Below, in pieces: positions 8,389 through 16,718 of a stretch of DNA of 64,000 nt. Under the pieces are notes generated by a model. That model was given only the letters and a program-made list of their open reading frames with translations, searched no databases and was not told the DNA's origin. The DNA lies in NCBI RefSeq assembly GCF_900100695.1, contig NZ_FNCF01000010.1:1-64000 (forward strand), in the 5' to 3' direction. Position 1 is the first letter of the stretch; the number at the start of each line of letters is the position of its first letter. Origin of the DNA: Klenkia brasiliensis. Its GTDB lineage: Bacteria > Actinomycetota > Actinomycetes > Mycobacteriales > Geodermatophilaceae. Made by a program: the position numbers and the translations under genes.

Positions 8389-9573
8389 ATGCGTCCCCGC
8401 CTCGTCGTCCTCGGCGCCGCGCTCGCGCTGACCGCCTGCACCTCCTCCGCACCGGACGACGCCCCGCAGGCCGACCTGCCCAGCGGCGTCCTGCTCGACC
8501 AGGTGCAGGACGTCGACACCGGCCTCGCGCTGACCGGCGGCACCGGCCGGCTGCTGCAGGCCGCCCTCGACAGCACCGACACGCCCGTGCTGCTCAGCAC
8601 CACCGACCCGGCCGGGCAGGCCGGGATCACCCGCGGCACCGACCTGTCCGCCCGCGTGACGATCGCCGCGCTCGGCCAGTTCGGCGGCGTGGCCGAGATG
8701 GGCATCGCAGCCGACGACACGGCCGTCCTGGTCGGGGACGCCACCGACGGGCCCGCGGTCATCCGCGTGGCCCCCGACGGTGGCGAGCAGGTGCTGCCGG
8801 TCGCCCTGCCCGAGGCGCTCGGCATCAATTCGCTGTCCTCGGTCTCCCCGCGCACCGTTGACTTCACGCCCGACGCCTCGCGCGTCGTCGTCACCAGCAC
8901 CCCGACCGACTACTCCCAGGGCACCCCCGTCGCGACCGGCACGCTGCAGGTCGCCGTCGTCGACACCACCACCGGGACGACGACGCAGGCCACCCAGGTG
9001 CAGCTCGCCCAGCCCGCCGCCGTCATCCCCGGGACCGACCCACCGGTCGCCGTCGAGGACACCCTGATCACCGCCGACGGCAGCGTCCTGGTCGCCGTCG
9101 GCCTGGCCGGCCAGGAGTCGCAGCTGCTGCGGTTCGACCCGTCGCTGACCCCGGGCGCCACGGCGCTCTACGACCGGCCGGACGTCGACGGCACCACCTT
9201 CCTGGCCGCGGACGACGACGGCTCCGCCTACCTGACCCAGACCGGCGTCGGCGTCCAGCTGCTCCGCGTCCCGGTGGGCGGCACCGCGCCGGAGGAGGTC
9301 GCCGTGCTCGAGGACGGCCCGGCGACCGTCGGCGGGCTGGTCGTCGCCAGCGGCCACGCCTACTTGTCCGGCATCACCGACACCGAACTCGGCCAGACCG
9401 TGCGGGCCGTCGACCTGGCCACCGGCGACACCACCCCGGCGGTCGGGTTCTGCCGCGAGGGGTCGAACTCCGTGCCGGCGCTCGGCAGCTCCGGCGACAC
9501 GCTGCTGGTGTCCGCGCTGTGCAGCGACGAGTCGACCAACGAGCAGCACCTCTACCTGTTCCGGGCGCCCTGA
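8389..9573 (+). CDS. Secreted lipoprotein, beta-propeller-like
   Basis: A 394-residue exported lipoprotein. The signal peptide ends in the lipobox LTAC with lipidated Cys17. The mature part is rich in short Asp/Gly/Thr beta-strand repeats (for example VLVGDATDGPAVIRVAPDGG and YLTQTGVGVQLLRVPVGGT), which suggests a beta-propeller. No enzymatic motif was recognised, and the role at the cell surface is unknown. The ATG start has no clear ribosome site and may be translated from a short or leaderless transcript. Confidence 0.75.
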   Translation: MRPRLVVLGAALALTACTSSAPDDAPQADLPSGVLLDQVQDVDTGLALTGGTGRLLQAALDSTDTPVLLSTTDPAGQAGITRGTDLSARVTIAALGQFGGVAEMGIAADDTAVLVGDATDGPAVIRVAPDGGEQVLPVALPEALGINSLSSVSPRTVDFTPDASRVVVTSTPTDYSQGTPVATGTLQVAVVDTTTGTTTQATQVQLAQPAAVIPGTDPPVAVEDTLITADGSVLVAVGLAGQESQLLRFDPSLTPGATALYDRPDVDGTTFLAADDDGSAYLTQTGVGVQLLRVPVGGTAPEEVAVLEDGPATVGGLVVASGHAYLSGITDTELGQTVRAVDLATGDTTPAVGFCREGSNSVPALGSSGDTLLVSALCSDESTNEQHLYLFRAP

Positions 9574-9720
9574 CCGGGGCCTGGCAACCTCCCGGACACG
9601 CTCCGCACCGACCCGTCCCGCCGTCCGTGCGGAAAGGTTGACCGCAACTCTTCCTCCGCGGAACCCGGCCGATCCCGGGCGGCGGTGAGCTGGGCTCCTC
9701 CCACCGAGAGGACCATTGCC

Positions 9721-10917
9721 GTGCCCGACCTCTTCTCCCCGTTCACGCTCAAGGGCGTCACCCTGCGCAACCGCATCGCGATGTCGCCGATGACGATGTA
9801 CGGCTCCACCGACGGCCAGATGGACGACTACCACGTCATGTACCTCGGGGCCCGGGCCGCCGGAGGGTTCGGGCTGGTCTTCCCGGAGCAGATCGCCATC
9901 ACCCCCGAGGGCCGGACGACGACCTCGTGCGCCGGCATCTGGTCCGACGACCAGGTCGAGGGCCACCGCCGGGTGACGAGCATGATCAAGCGCTTCGGCG
10001 GCGTCGCGGGCATCCAGCTCGGCCACACCGGCCGCAAGGGCAGCGAGCTCCCGCCGCACAAGGGCGTCAACGAGATGGGCACCTGGAAGGCGCTGGCCCC
10101 CGACCACCCGGACGGCTGGCTGACGTCGGGCCCCTCGGCCATCCCCGCCGGCGGCGACCACTCCTACCCCGTGCACGCGCTGACCGTCGAGGAGATCAAG
10201 GGCCTGCACCGCAGCTACGCCGACGCCGCCCGCCGCGCCGCCGACGCCGGCTACGAGTGGCTGGAGATGCACTTCGCGCACGGCTACCTCGCGGCCAGCT
10301 TCTTCTCCCCGCTGGCCAACCAGCGCACCGACGAGTACGGCGGGTCGGTCCGCAACCGCGCCCGGTTCCTGCTCGAGGCGCTGGACGCCGTCCGTGAGGT
10401 CTGGCCCGAGCACCTGCCGCTGACCATGCGGCTGGGGTCGGACGACTTCCACCCCGACGGCACCCAGTTCGAGGACTCCATCGAGGCCATCGGCTGGATG
10501 AAGGAGCACGGCCTGGACCTCGCCGACCTCTCGATGGGCGGCAACACCGACGACATGCGCGACCCGCACTTCTTCAACGAGCCGGCCGGCTTCGTCCCCC
10601 GCGCCACCCGGGTCCGCCGCGAGGTGGGCATCCCGGTGGCCACCAGCTGGAACCTCGGCGTCCCGCAGACCGCCGACGCGGTGATCCGCGAGGAGCTCAT
10701 CGACGTCGCGATGATCGGCCGACCGGCGCTGTCCAACCCGCACTGGCCGGTCTGGGCCGCCCGCGAGCTCGGCCACCCGGCTCCGTTCGACCTGGTGCCG
10801 GCCGACTGGCGCTGGTGGCTGTCGAACTTCCGCGGCCACGCCCCGAGCATCGGCCTGCCGCCCACGCCCGAGGAGGCCTTGGCCGCCGCCCAGGCGGGCG
10901 CCACGGTCGCTGCCTGA
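9721..10917 (+). CDS. Old Yellow Enzyme family NADH:flavin oxidoreductase
   Basis: An FMN-dependent oxidoreductase of the OYE/2,4-dienoyl-CoA reductase family that reduces activated C=C bonds. The 398-residue barrel shows FSPFTLKGVTLRNRIAMSPM at the N-terminus, the substrate and FMN segment IQLGHTGRKGS, and the hallmark FFSPLANQRTDEYGGSVRNR. There is no C-terminal FeS or NAD domain, so it is the short OYE type. GTG 9721 is the start matching the family N-terminus, with GAGAGG about 8 bases upstream; the frame stays open 12 codons further. It stands alone, with a strong terminator behind it. Confidence 0.9.
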   Translation: MPDLFSPFTLKGVTLRNRIAMSPMTMYGSTDGQMDDYHVMYLGARAAGGFGLVFPEQIAITPEGRTTTSCAGIWSDDQVEGHRRVTSMIKRFGGVAGIQLGHTGRKGSELPPHKGVNEMGTWKALAPDHPDGWLTSGPSAIPAGGDHSYPVHALTVEEIKGLHRSYADAARRAADAGYEWLEMHFAHGYLAASFFSPLANQRTDEYGGSVRNRARFLLEALDAVREVWPEHLPLTMRLGSDDFHPDGTQFEDSIEAIGWMKEHGLDLADLSMGGNTDDMRDPHFFNEPAGFVPRATRVRREVGIPVATSWNLGVPQTADAVIREELIDVAMIGRPALSNPHWPVWAARELGHPAPFDLVPADWRWWLSNFRGHAPSIGLPPTPEEALAAAQAGATVAA

Positions 10918-10927
10918 CCGGTGCACC

Positions 10928-10964
10928 CCGGTGGCCCGGAACCCCAGCGGTTCCGGGCCACCGG
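10928..10964 (+). terminator. Perfect hairpin terminator
   Basis: A perfect hairpin with 16-base arms (CCGGTGGCCCGGAACC and its complement) and the loop CCAGC starts 10 bases after the OYE gene stop. No T-tract follows. Confidence 0.8.
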
Positions 10965-11047
10965 CGTACGGAGGTCCCGCCGGACCCGCGCTCGCCGAGC
11001 GGGCGGTGCACACCCGATGCCTCAAGTCAACCGATGACTAGCCGAAT

Positions 11048-11066
11048 ACTTATCCAGAGGATAAGT
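11048..11066. promoter_or_regulatory. Inverted-repeat operator of the AbiE locus
   Basis: ACTTATCCAGAGGATAAGT is a perfect 8-base inverted repeat with a 3-base centre, 26 bases before the antitoxin start. AbiEi antitoxins are known to repress their own operon by binding inverted repeats in the promoter, so this is the likely autoregulatory site. Confidence 0.65.
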
Positions 11067-11092
11067 TCGTGCAGATCATCCGGGAGGTGGAT

Positions 11093-11722
11093 GTGGCCGC
11101 TGCACCAGATGCGATGACCCGAGCACCGTTGCGGACTGTCCGCCCGCAGGACCTGGCGAACGTCTACACCCAACCCAACGTGCAGCTTGCCCGACTGGTC
11201 CGCCAGGGAGTGGTTCGCAGAGCCGCGCCCGGTCTCTACTACGCCCTCCCCGACGACCGGGAGCGGGACTGGGTGCCGACCCTGGAGGGACTGGCTGCCG
11301 GTGCCGCGACGGCGCTGTACGGCGATCGCGTGCCGGTTCTCATGCACCTGACCGCGGCCCGGGTGCACGGCGCGCTCCCGCGAGCCATCGGCGTCGCCGT
11401 CGTCGCAGTACCGGGACAGCACCGACCTCTGCAGGTCGCCGATCGAGCCGAGGGGACCATCACCTTCGTCACCCGGGACGTCGACGCACTCGACGCCGTG
11501 CTCCTGCGCACCGACCTCGGTCCGGCGCTCGTCACCACGCCCGAGCAGACCGTGCTCGACCTGACCAAGCGGCCCCATCTCGGGGGCCTACCGGCCGAGA
11601 GCGAGGACGCCGTCCGCACGCTCCTGCCACGATGCGCGCCGGAGCGGCTCGAACGGCTCGCCGAGGAGCAGCGGATGGGCGCGACGCTCAAGCGGCTGCG
11701 CGCAGCGCACGCACCCGCATGA
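11093..11722 (+). CDS. AbiEi-family antitoxin (type IV toxin-antitoxin)
   Basis: A 209-residue antitoxin-type regulator of the AbiEi family. It has an N-terminal winged HTH (LRTVRPQDLANVYTQPN, then RLVRQGVVRRAAPGLYYAL) and a C-terminal domain with the LTAARVHG and TTPEQTVLDLT segments seen in this family. In AbiE systems this protein represses the operon and offsets the toxin without stable binding. GTG 11093 is chosen because GGGAGG lies five bases upstream; an earlier GTG (11069) and a later ATG (11114) are alternatives. It overlaps the toxin gene (ATGA) and follows an inverted-repeat operator. Confidence 0.82.
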   Translation: MAAAPDAMTRAPLRTVRPQDLANVYTQPNVQLARLVRQGVVRRAAPGLYYALPDDRERDWVPTLEGLAAGAATALYGDRVPVLMHLTAARVHGALPRAIGVAVVAVPGQHRPLQVADRAEGTITFVTRDVDALDAVLLRTDLGPALVTTPEQTVLDLTKRPHLGGLPAESEDAVRTLLPRCAPERLERLAEEQRMGATLKRLRAAHAPA

Positions 11723-12504
11723 CGCGCGGGTCCCGCGGCCCCGACCCGGCACAGCTCGCGACCGTCCGCGACGGCTTCGGCGTCGCGGACGAGCAGGTGC
11801 TCCGCGACCACGCCATCAGCCATGTCCTGGCGGCCATCGCCGACAGCGACGTGCAGGACCAGCTGGTGTTCATCGGCGGGACCGCGCTGTCCCGCACGTT
11901 CCTGCCGGACCTCAGGCTGAGCGAGGACATCGACCTCCTCGCGACCGGTCCCCGTGCCGCCGTCGCTGCTGCGATCGAGGATGCGGTCCGGAGGGGCCTG
12001 CAGCGGACGCACGGGCCGACGACGTGGCAACCGCCGATCGCCAGCACCCGAGGGGCGCAGTCGAGCGTGCTGCTCGTCGGGGACGACATCAGGATCCGGG
12101 TCCAGCTGCTCGCCGCGGCCGGCTACCCCGCGTGGCCAGGAGAACGCCGACAGATCGAGCAGCGGTATTCGGACGCGCCACCCGCGACCCTGACGACACC
12201 CACCGCCCCCGCCTTCGCCGCCTGGAAGACCGTCACCTGGATGGACCGCCACGCACCCCGCGACCTCTACGACCTCTGGGGTCTCGGTCGCGCCGGCCAC
12301 ATCGACGCCGAGGCCGCCTTGCTCTTCCGCAAGCACGGCCCGACGGCCGGCCCCGTGCAGCCGTGGATGTTCGACCGCGCGCCCGGTCGGACGGACTGGA
12401 CCACCGCCCTCAGCCACCAGGGACGCATCGAGGTGGGGCCGGAGGAGGCGCGCGACCAGGTGCGCGCCTGGTGGAACGACGCGGTGGCTGCGGCGAGCAC
12501 CTGA
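11719..12504 (+). CDS. AbiEii-family nucleotidyltransferase toxin
   Basis: A 261-residue nucleotidyltransferase toxin (AbiEii, DUF1814). The family motifs are GGTALSR (53-59), SEDIDL with the paired acidic residues (68-73) and RDLYDLWGL further on. AbiEii proteins use nucleotides to stop growth; relatives of the MenT type modify tRNA. Here the target is unknown. It is translationally coupled to the antitoxin by ATGA, giving the usual antitoxin-toxin order. The pair may act in phage defence by abortive infection or simply maintain itself; the sequence cannot tell. Confidence 0.85.
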   Translation: MTRGSRGPDPAQLATVRDGFGVADEQVLRDHAISHVLAAIADSDVQDQLVFIGGTALSRTFLPDLRLSEDIDLLATGPRAAVAAAIEDAVRRGLQRTHGPTTWQPPIASTRGAQSSVLLVGDDIRIRVQLLAAAGYPAWPGERRQIEQRYSDAPPATLTTPTAPAFAAWKTVTWMDRHAPRDLYDLWGLGRAGHIDAEAALLFRKHGPTAGPVQPWMFDRAPGRTDWTTALSHQGRIEVGPEEARDQVRAWWNDAVAAAST

Positions 12505-12523
12505 TCGAACGCGATGGAAACCG

Positions 12524-12991
12524 TCAGCAGTCGTCCTGCTTCCACTGCCCCTCCTCGCGGGCCCAGGGCTCCGAGGTCTGGTTGATCGCGGAGACGTCGT
12601 AGGTGTAGGTCACGCGGGCCAAATTGCCCGACACCTCGGCCGAGTAGCTCGTGATGGGCAACGCCGAGCCGTACAGCTGGGAGGCCGCCGCGACTATGCC
12701 CGTGAACTGAGCCAGCGAGGTCCGGTCCTTGCAGCGAACCGTGAAGAGGTCGTAGGCGGCGACCGCGTCGCCGGTCAGGAAGGCGTTCGAGTAGCTCTGC
12801 ACCGCGTCGCGGAGACCGTCCTGTGCAGGCTCGCTGCTGGTGGCGGCGCTCGACGTACTGGTGCTCTCGGATGACGTGCTCGTCCCTGCGGGGATCGACG
12901 AGGTCGCAGCCGCGGACTCCTCCGGGGTGGACCCGCAGCCTGCGAGGCCCAGCAGACCAGCCGCGACGCCCAGGACAACGCTCTTGTTCAT
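12524..12991 (-). CDS. Small lipoprotein with SnoaL/NTF2-like fold
   Basis: A 155-residue lipoprotein with a short signal peptide and lipobox LAGC (Cys19). A Ser/Thr/Ala-rich linker follows, then a domain of about 95 residues (LRDAVQSYSNAFLTGDAVAAYDLF...YDVSAINQTSEPWAREEGQW). That domain has the helix-then-sheet pattern of NTF2-like or DUF4878-like extracytoplasmic domains. Function unknown. ATG 12991 is chosen over a GTG two codons earlier because the Lys that opens the signal peptide follows directly. It ends 20 bases from the convergent AbiE toxin gene. Confidence 0.7.
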   Translation of the reverse strand: MNKSVVLGVAAGLLGLAGCGSTPEESAAATSSIPAGTSTSSESTSTSSAATSSEPAQDGLRDAVQSYSNAFLTGDAVAAYDLFTVRCKDRTSLAQFTGIVAAASQLYGSALPITSYSAEVSGNLARVTYTYDVSAINQTSEPWAREEGQWKQDDC

Positions 12992-13014
12992 GTGCACCGC
13001 TTCCGCTCCGGGGA

Positions 13015-13035
13015 GTCCTTACCTGGGGTAAGGAC
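13015..13035. promoter_or_regulatory. 9-base inverted repeat upstream of lipoprotein
   Basis: GTCCTTACC and GGTAAGGAC form a perfect inverted repeat around TGG, 24 bases before the lipoprotein start and 77 bases after the sigma-factor stop. It could be an operator or a weak terminator. Confidence 0.35.
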
Positions 13036-13111
13036 AGAGAGGCGGAACCTACCGATTTGGATCCTGTCGCTCCCCCGACCGCCGATGCGGGATCGCTCAC
13101 ACCTCCACGGG

Positions 13112-14239
13112 TCAGCGCTGCAGCCGCGCGGCCTGGCGCTGGAGGTGGTCGCGCTCGGCGGTGTTGGTCGCCGCCCGCGCGGCCTCGGCGTACAGCTGGG
13201 CGGCGCGCGCCAGGTCGCCGTCCTCCTCGTGCAGGTGCGCCGCCACGGCCGCCCACCGCGGCAGCCCGGGGTCGACGAGAGCGAGCGCGGCGAGGCCGGC
13301 GCGCGGGCCGTCGGCCTCCCCGACCGCCACGGCCCGGTTGAGCCGCGCCACCGGTGACCCGGTCAGCGCGACCAGCTCGTCGTACCACTCCACGACCTGC
13401 ACCCAGTCGGTCTCCGCGGCCGAGGCGGCGTCGCAGTGCAGTGCCGCGATCGCCGCCTGCGCCTGGTACTCCCCCAGCCGGTCCTGCGCGAGTGCGGTCT
13501 GCAGCAACGAGACGCCCTCGGCGACCAGCCGGGTGTCCCAGAGCGACCGGTCCTGCACCGCGAGCGGCACCAGCGCGCCGTCCGCCGAGAACCGGGCCGG
13601 ACGGCGGGCCGCGTGCAGCAGCATCAGCGCCAGCAGGCCGGCGACCTCCGGGTGGTCGAACCCGCGGTGCAGCTGCCGGGTGAGCCGGACCGCCTCGGCG
13701 ACCAGGTCGACGTCCCCGCTGTAGCCCTCGTTGAACACCAGGTACAGCGTCCGCAGCACGGTGCCGACGTCCCCCGGCGCGTCCAGCCGGACGCCGGAGA
13801 CCATCCGCTTCGCCCGGCTGATCCGCTGCGCCATCGTCGCCTCGGGCACCAGGTAGGCCTCGGCGATCTGCCGGGTGGTCAGCCCGCCGACCGCGCGCAG
13901 CGTCAGCGCGACCGCCGACGACGGGGTCAGCGACGGGTGCGCGCAGAGGAAGTACAGCTGCAGCGAGTCGTCCCGCCCGGAGACCTCGACGGGCTCCTCG
14001 GGCGGGGCCTCCTCCCGGCGCTGCCGGGCGACGTCCGACCGGACGGCGTCCAGGTACCGCCGCCACGCGACGGTGACCAGCCAGGCGCGGACGTCGCGCG
14101 GCGGGTCCGCCGCCCAGGTGCGCAGGCCCTCGACCAGCGCGTCCTGGACGGCGTCCTCGGCGGCGGCGAACTCGGCGCCCCGGCGGACCAGGGCGCCGAG
14201 CACCTGCGGGACGGCGGCCCGCAGGTCGGCGTCGGTCAC
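13112..14239 (-). CDS. ECF42-type RNA polymerase sigma factor with TPR-like tail
   Basis: A 375-residue ECF sigma factor. Region 2 includes FAAAEDAVQDALVEGLRTW, region 4 includes LTTRQIAEAYLVPEATMAQRISRAKRM, and a helical C-terminal extension of about 200 residues resembles TPR/DUF6596. That extension and the neighbouring DGPF gene define the ECF42 group, which has no classical anti-sigma factor; the tail is thought to control activity. GTG 14239 overlaps the DGPF stop (GTGA), so the two are coupled. A candidate ECF42-type promoter precedes the pair, which suggests autoregulation. Confidence 0.9.
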   Translation of the reverse strand: MTDADLRAAVPQVLGALVRRGAEFAAAEDAVQDALVEGLRTWAADPPRDVRAWLVTVAWRRYLDAVRSDVARQRREEAPPEEPVEVSGRDDSLQLYFLCAHPSLTPSSAVALTLRAVGGLTTRQIAEAYLVPEATMAQRISRAKRMVSGVRLDAPGDVGTVLRTLYLVFNEGYSGDVDLVAEAVRLTRQLHRGFDHPEVAGLLALMLLHAARRPARFSADGALVPLAVQDRSLWDTRLVAEGVSLLQTALAQDRLGEYQAQAAIAALHCDAASAAETDWVQVVEWYDELVALTGSPVARLNRAVAVGEADGPRAGLAALALVDPGLPRWAAVAAHLHEEDGDLARAAQLYAEAARAATNTAERDHLQRQAARLQR

Positions 14240-14643
14240 TCCGTGATGACCGGCGGCTCGCTCATCACCGGGCGCAGCTCCAGCCACTCGCCCAGCGGCT
14301 TCCCGCCCGCGGCCGGGGCCGACGACAGCTCCCCGGCCAGCTCCAGCGCCCGGTCGTAGTCGGCGACGTCGATGATCATCCAGCCGGCGATGAGGTCCTT
14401 GGTCTCGGCGAACGGGCCGTCGGTGACCGGCGGCTTGCCCTCGCCGTCGAAGCGGACCCAGGTGCCCTCGGGCGCGAGCGCGTCGGCGGACACGAACTCG
14501 CCGGTGTCCTGCAGCCGCTCGGCGAAGTCGCGCATGAACTGGATGTGGTCGCGCCACTCCTGCGGCGTCCAGTCGTCGCCCGACACGTTGTTGGTCGGGG
14601 CGGGCGCGCCGCGGTAGTGCTTGAGCATCAGGTACTTCGGCAT
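14236..14643 (-). CDS. DGPF/YCII-domain protein paired with ECF42 sigma factor
   Basis: A 135-residue small protein of the YCII/DGPF family. The namesake motif is DGPFAETK (75-82), followed by the hydrophobic strand LIAGWMIIDV. Members form dimeric ferredoxin-like folds of unknown reaction and are usually encoded next to ECF42 sigma factors. ATG 14643 is preceded by GAGGAG, which settles the start. It is the first gene of a two-gene unit with the sigma factor, coupled by GTGA. Confidence 0.9.
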   Translation of the reverse strand: MPKYLMLKHYRGAPAPTNNVSGDDWTPQEWRDHIQFMRDFAERLQDTGEFVSADALAPEGTWVRFDGEGKPPVTDGPFAETKDLIAGWMIIDVADYDRALELAGELSSAPAAGGKPLGEWLELRPVMSEPPVITE

Positions 14644-14693
14644 GGTCGTCTCCTCGCGTCCGTGCGGCCCATCCTGACCGCCTCCACCCAGGG

Positions 14694-14720
14694 GACGGAA
14701 CCGGCTCCGCGTTCTCGACA
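14694..14720 (-). promoter_or_regulatory. Candidate ECF42-type promoter
   Basis: On the minus strand, TGTCGA (14720-14715) is followed after 17 bases by CGTC (14697-14694), about 50 bases before the DGPF start. As I recall, the motif reported for ECF42 in Streptomyces venezuelae is a TGTCGA -35 box with a CGTC/CGAC-like -10 box. The match therefore suggests that the sigma factor transcribes its own operon. Confidence 0.6.
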
Positions 14721-14830
14721 TGCACCGTCCTTCGCCGCACAAAAGGAACTCATCGGTACCGCGTGGTGCAGTCCGTGCCGATGGTGAGGGAGGCCTACGA
14801 ACGAACACCTGTACCTACGGGGGAACCACA

Positions 14831-15283
14831 GTGATCACCACCCGCACCGCCCGACTGACCACCTGGGGCATGGCCCTGGCCGTCGTCGCCTCGACCACTC
14901 TCACCGGCTGTGGCAGCGACGAACCCACCGCCACCCCTGCGGCCACGTCGGACACCACCTCGGCACCGACCACCGAGGCTCTCCCCACCACCGCCGCCCC
15001 GCTGCCGACGACTCAGGCACCGACGAGCTCGGTCGCCGCCCCCGTCGTCGACTTCGTCATGCCCGACCTCGTCGGCATCGATCTGCAGACGGCGCAGAAC
15101 ACCATCCAGACCCTTGGGGTCTTCTACACGGTCTCGCACGACCTGTTCGGCTCCCGCAACCAGGTGCTCGACTCGAACTGGATCGTCTGCGACCAGAACG
15201 TCGCAGCCGGCCAGCAGGTCACCGGTGCGGCCGAAGGATCGATCGACTTCGGCGTGGTGAAGCGGGAGGAGACCTGCCCCTGA
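14831..15283 (+). CDS. PASTA-domain lipoprotein
   Basis: A 150-residue exported lipoprotein with lipobox LTGC (Cys27). A Thr/Ala/Pro-rich linker (about 30-72) is followed by one PASTA-like domain (MPDLVGIDLQTAQNTIQTLG, then DSNWIVCDQNVAAGQQVTG). PASTA domains often bind peptidoglycan, so it may be a wall-associated protein; its role is unknown. Two Cys in the domain (WIVCDQ and the final ETCP) could pair. GTG 14831 follows a GGGGGAACC ribosome site. A perfect hairpin ends the gene. Confidence 0.75.
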   Translation: MITTRTARLTTWGMALAVVASTTLTGCGSDEPTATPAATSDTTSAPTTEALPTTAAPLPTTQAPTSSVAAPVVDFVMPDLVGIDLQTAQNTIQTLGVFYTVSHDLFGSRNQVLDSNWIVCDQNVAAGQQVTGAAEGSIDFGVVKREETCP

Positions 15284-15290
15284 TGTGCCA

Positions 15291-15321
15291 CGGTCGGGGT
15301 CGCCCACGGCGACCCCGACCG
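15291..15321. terminator. Perfect bidirectional hairpin terminator
   Basis: Perfect 14-base arms (CGGTCGGGGTCGCC and its complement) around a CAC loop lie between the convergent stops at 15283 and 15324. Confidence 0.85.
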
Positions 15322-15323
15322 CC

Positions 15324-16718
15324 TCAGGTGGCGGGCGGGGCCGACGGACGCCCAGCGCCGGCCATCTCCTCCTCCAACGCGGTGAGCAGAGCCTGGTCGG
15401 TCCCCGGGGCCGGTCCCGACGCCGTGAACCGGCTGCGCTGGTCGTCCTTCCACCGCCGCACGCTGTCCCGCGTGACGGCCAGCTGGGCGTCGAGCACCAT
15501 CCCCGTCGCCTTCGACTCGGCCTCGAGGGTCCGGGCGGCCCGCGCCTCCGCCGCCGCGATGCCCGCACGGGCCATCGTCTCGGCCTCCTCGTACTCGGTC
15601 TGCTGCCGCAACCGGGCACGGGCCTCGACCCGCTCCTCGTCCAGGGTCATCAGCCGCTCGTAGAGGGACGGCGGCGCCAGCGCCAGCATGGTCTTGAAGA
15701 AGATCGGCAGGCACTCGAGCGCGGTGAGGAAGAGGAACAGCAGCAGGTGCGCCGTGCCGAGGACGGGATCACGGTCCTGGATGCGCTCGAGAGCGGAGAG
15801 GCGGGCCAGGATCCCGCCGCTGTTCTCCTGCTCGGCGTCGTGCGACGCAATCGCCGCGGATCGCTGCGTCTCCGCGGCGTCCACCTCGCCCTGCAGACGG
15901 TCGACCGTGGCCTGCTGGTCCGCGGTCCGGGTGGCCTCCTCCGCCTCGAGCTGGGTCCGGACCTCGGGGACGAGCGCCGTCAGCTGACCGTCCAGGGCCT
16001 GCCACTCCCCCTGCAGCCGGTCCCGCTCGGCCATCTTCGCCAGCGACACGTCGCCCACACCGCGGTCCCCGGTGCCACAGGTGCCGTCGTTCTCGCACTG
16101 CACCGCGGCCGCGGCATCGTCGTAACGCAGTCGCGCCTGGTCGACCCGGGCCTGCAGGTCGACCACGGCGGGATCGGCCCGGACGTCGGCGTCGGTCACA
16201 CCATCGGCGATGTCGGCCTGCAGGCCGGCGATCTGCTGGCGCTTGTCCCCGATGTCGGCGAACCGGCTGTCCGAATCCAGCTGCTGGGCGAAGGCGTTCT
16301 CGCTCTCCGCGCTCATCCGCTCGAGCTCCACGTTGATCTCACTGCTGAAGACGGCGAGCGTCAGGGGTGTGGACACCACGGCACCGATCAGGACGGCGAG
16401 CAGCACGCGCGGCAGGGCCATGCCCAGGGTGCCGATCTTGCTGCGCAACCGCGGGCTGGACACGACCAGCCAGCGGTCCATGTTGAGGATGATCAAGCCC
16501 CACACTGCGCCGCCGACGAGCGCCCACGGCAGCGACGAGTGCAGCGCGATGACCAGCGCGTAGCTGGCAGCCGCGACGGCCAGGCTCGCCACCGAGACGA
16601 GGACCGCGCCCATGGCCACCTGCTTGGTCCGCTCCTTCGGCGCCTCGGCGAGCACCTGCCGGTTCGCGCCGGCGACGGTCAGCAGGACCTCGGACACCCT
16701 CGACTTCGCCGACATCAC
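15324..16718 (-). CDS. DUF4407 membrane protein
   Basis: A 464-residue membrane protein of the DUF4407 family, function unknown. It has hydrophobic segments near the N-terminus (AMGAVLVSVASLAVAAASYA, then WALVGGAVWGLIILNMDRWL and LPRVLLAVLIGAVVSTPLTL) and one near residue 325 (AHLLLFLFLTALECLPIFF). Between them lies a long, probably coiled-coil outside loop (about 130-310) with a CENDGTC pair. The charged C-terminus is probably cytoplasmic. The start overlaps the upstream stop (GTGATG), so GTG 16718 and ATG 16715 are both possible. It forms a two-gene unit with the membrane protein upstream. Confidence 0.8.
   Translation of the reverse strand: MMSAKSRVSEVLLTVAGANRQVLAEAPKERTKQVAMGAVLVSVASLAVAAASYALVIALHSSLPWALVGGAVWGLIILNMDRWLVVSSPRLRSKIGTLGMALPRVLLAVLIGAVVSTPLTLAVFSSEINVELERMSAESENAFAQQLDSDSRFADIGDKRQQIAGLQADIADGVTDADVRADPAVVDLQARVDQARLRYDDAAAAVQCENDGTCGTGDRGVGDVSLAKMAERDRLQGEWQALDGQLTALVPEVRTQLEAEEATRTADQQATVDRLQGEVDAAETQRSAAIASHDAEQENSGGILARLSALERIQDRDPVLGTAHLLLFLFLTALECLPIFFKTMLALAPPSLYERLMTLDEERVEARARLRQQTEYEEAETMARAGIAAAEARAARTLEAESKATGMVLDAQLAVTRDSVRRWKDDQRSRFTASGPAPGTDQALLTALEEEMAGAGRPSAPPAT

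Noticed and set aside
7783-11025. Long minus-strand open frame opposite the lipoprotein and OYE genes
   Set aside because: It is a shadow of GC-rich plus-strand genes: Gly/Arg/Val-rich low-complexity translation, no domain, while the plus strand encodes clear families.
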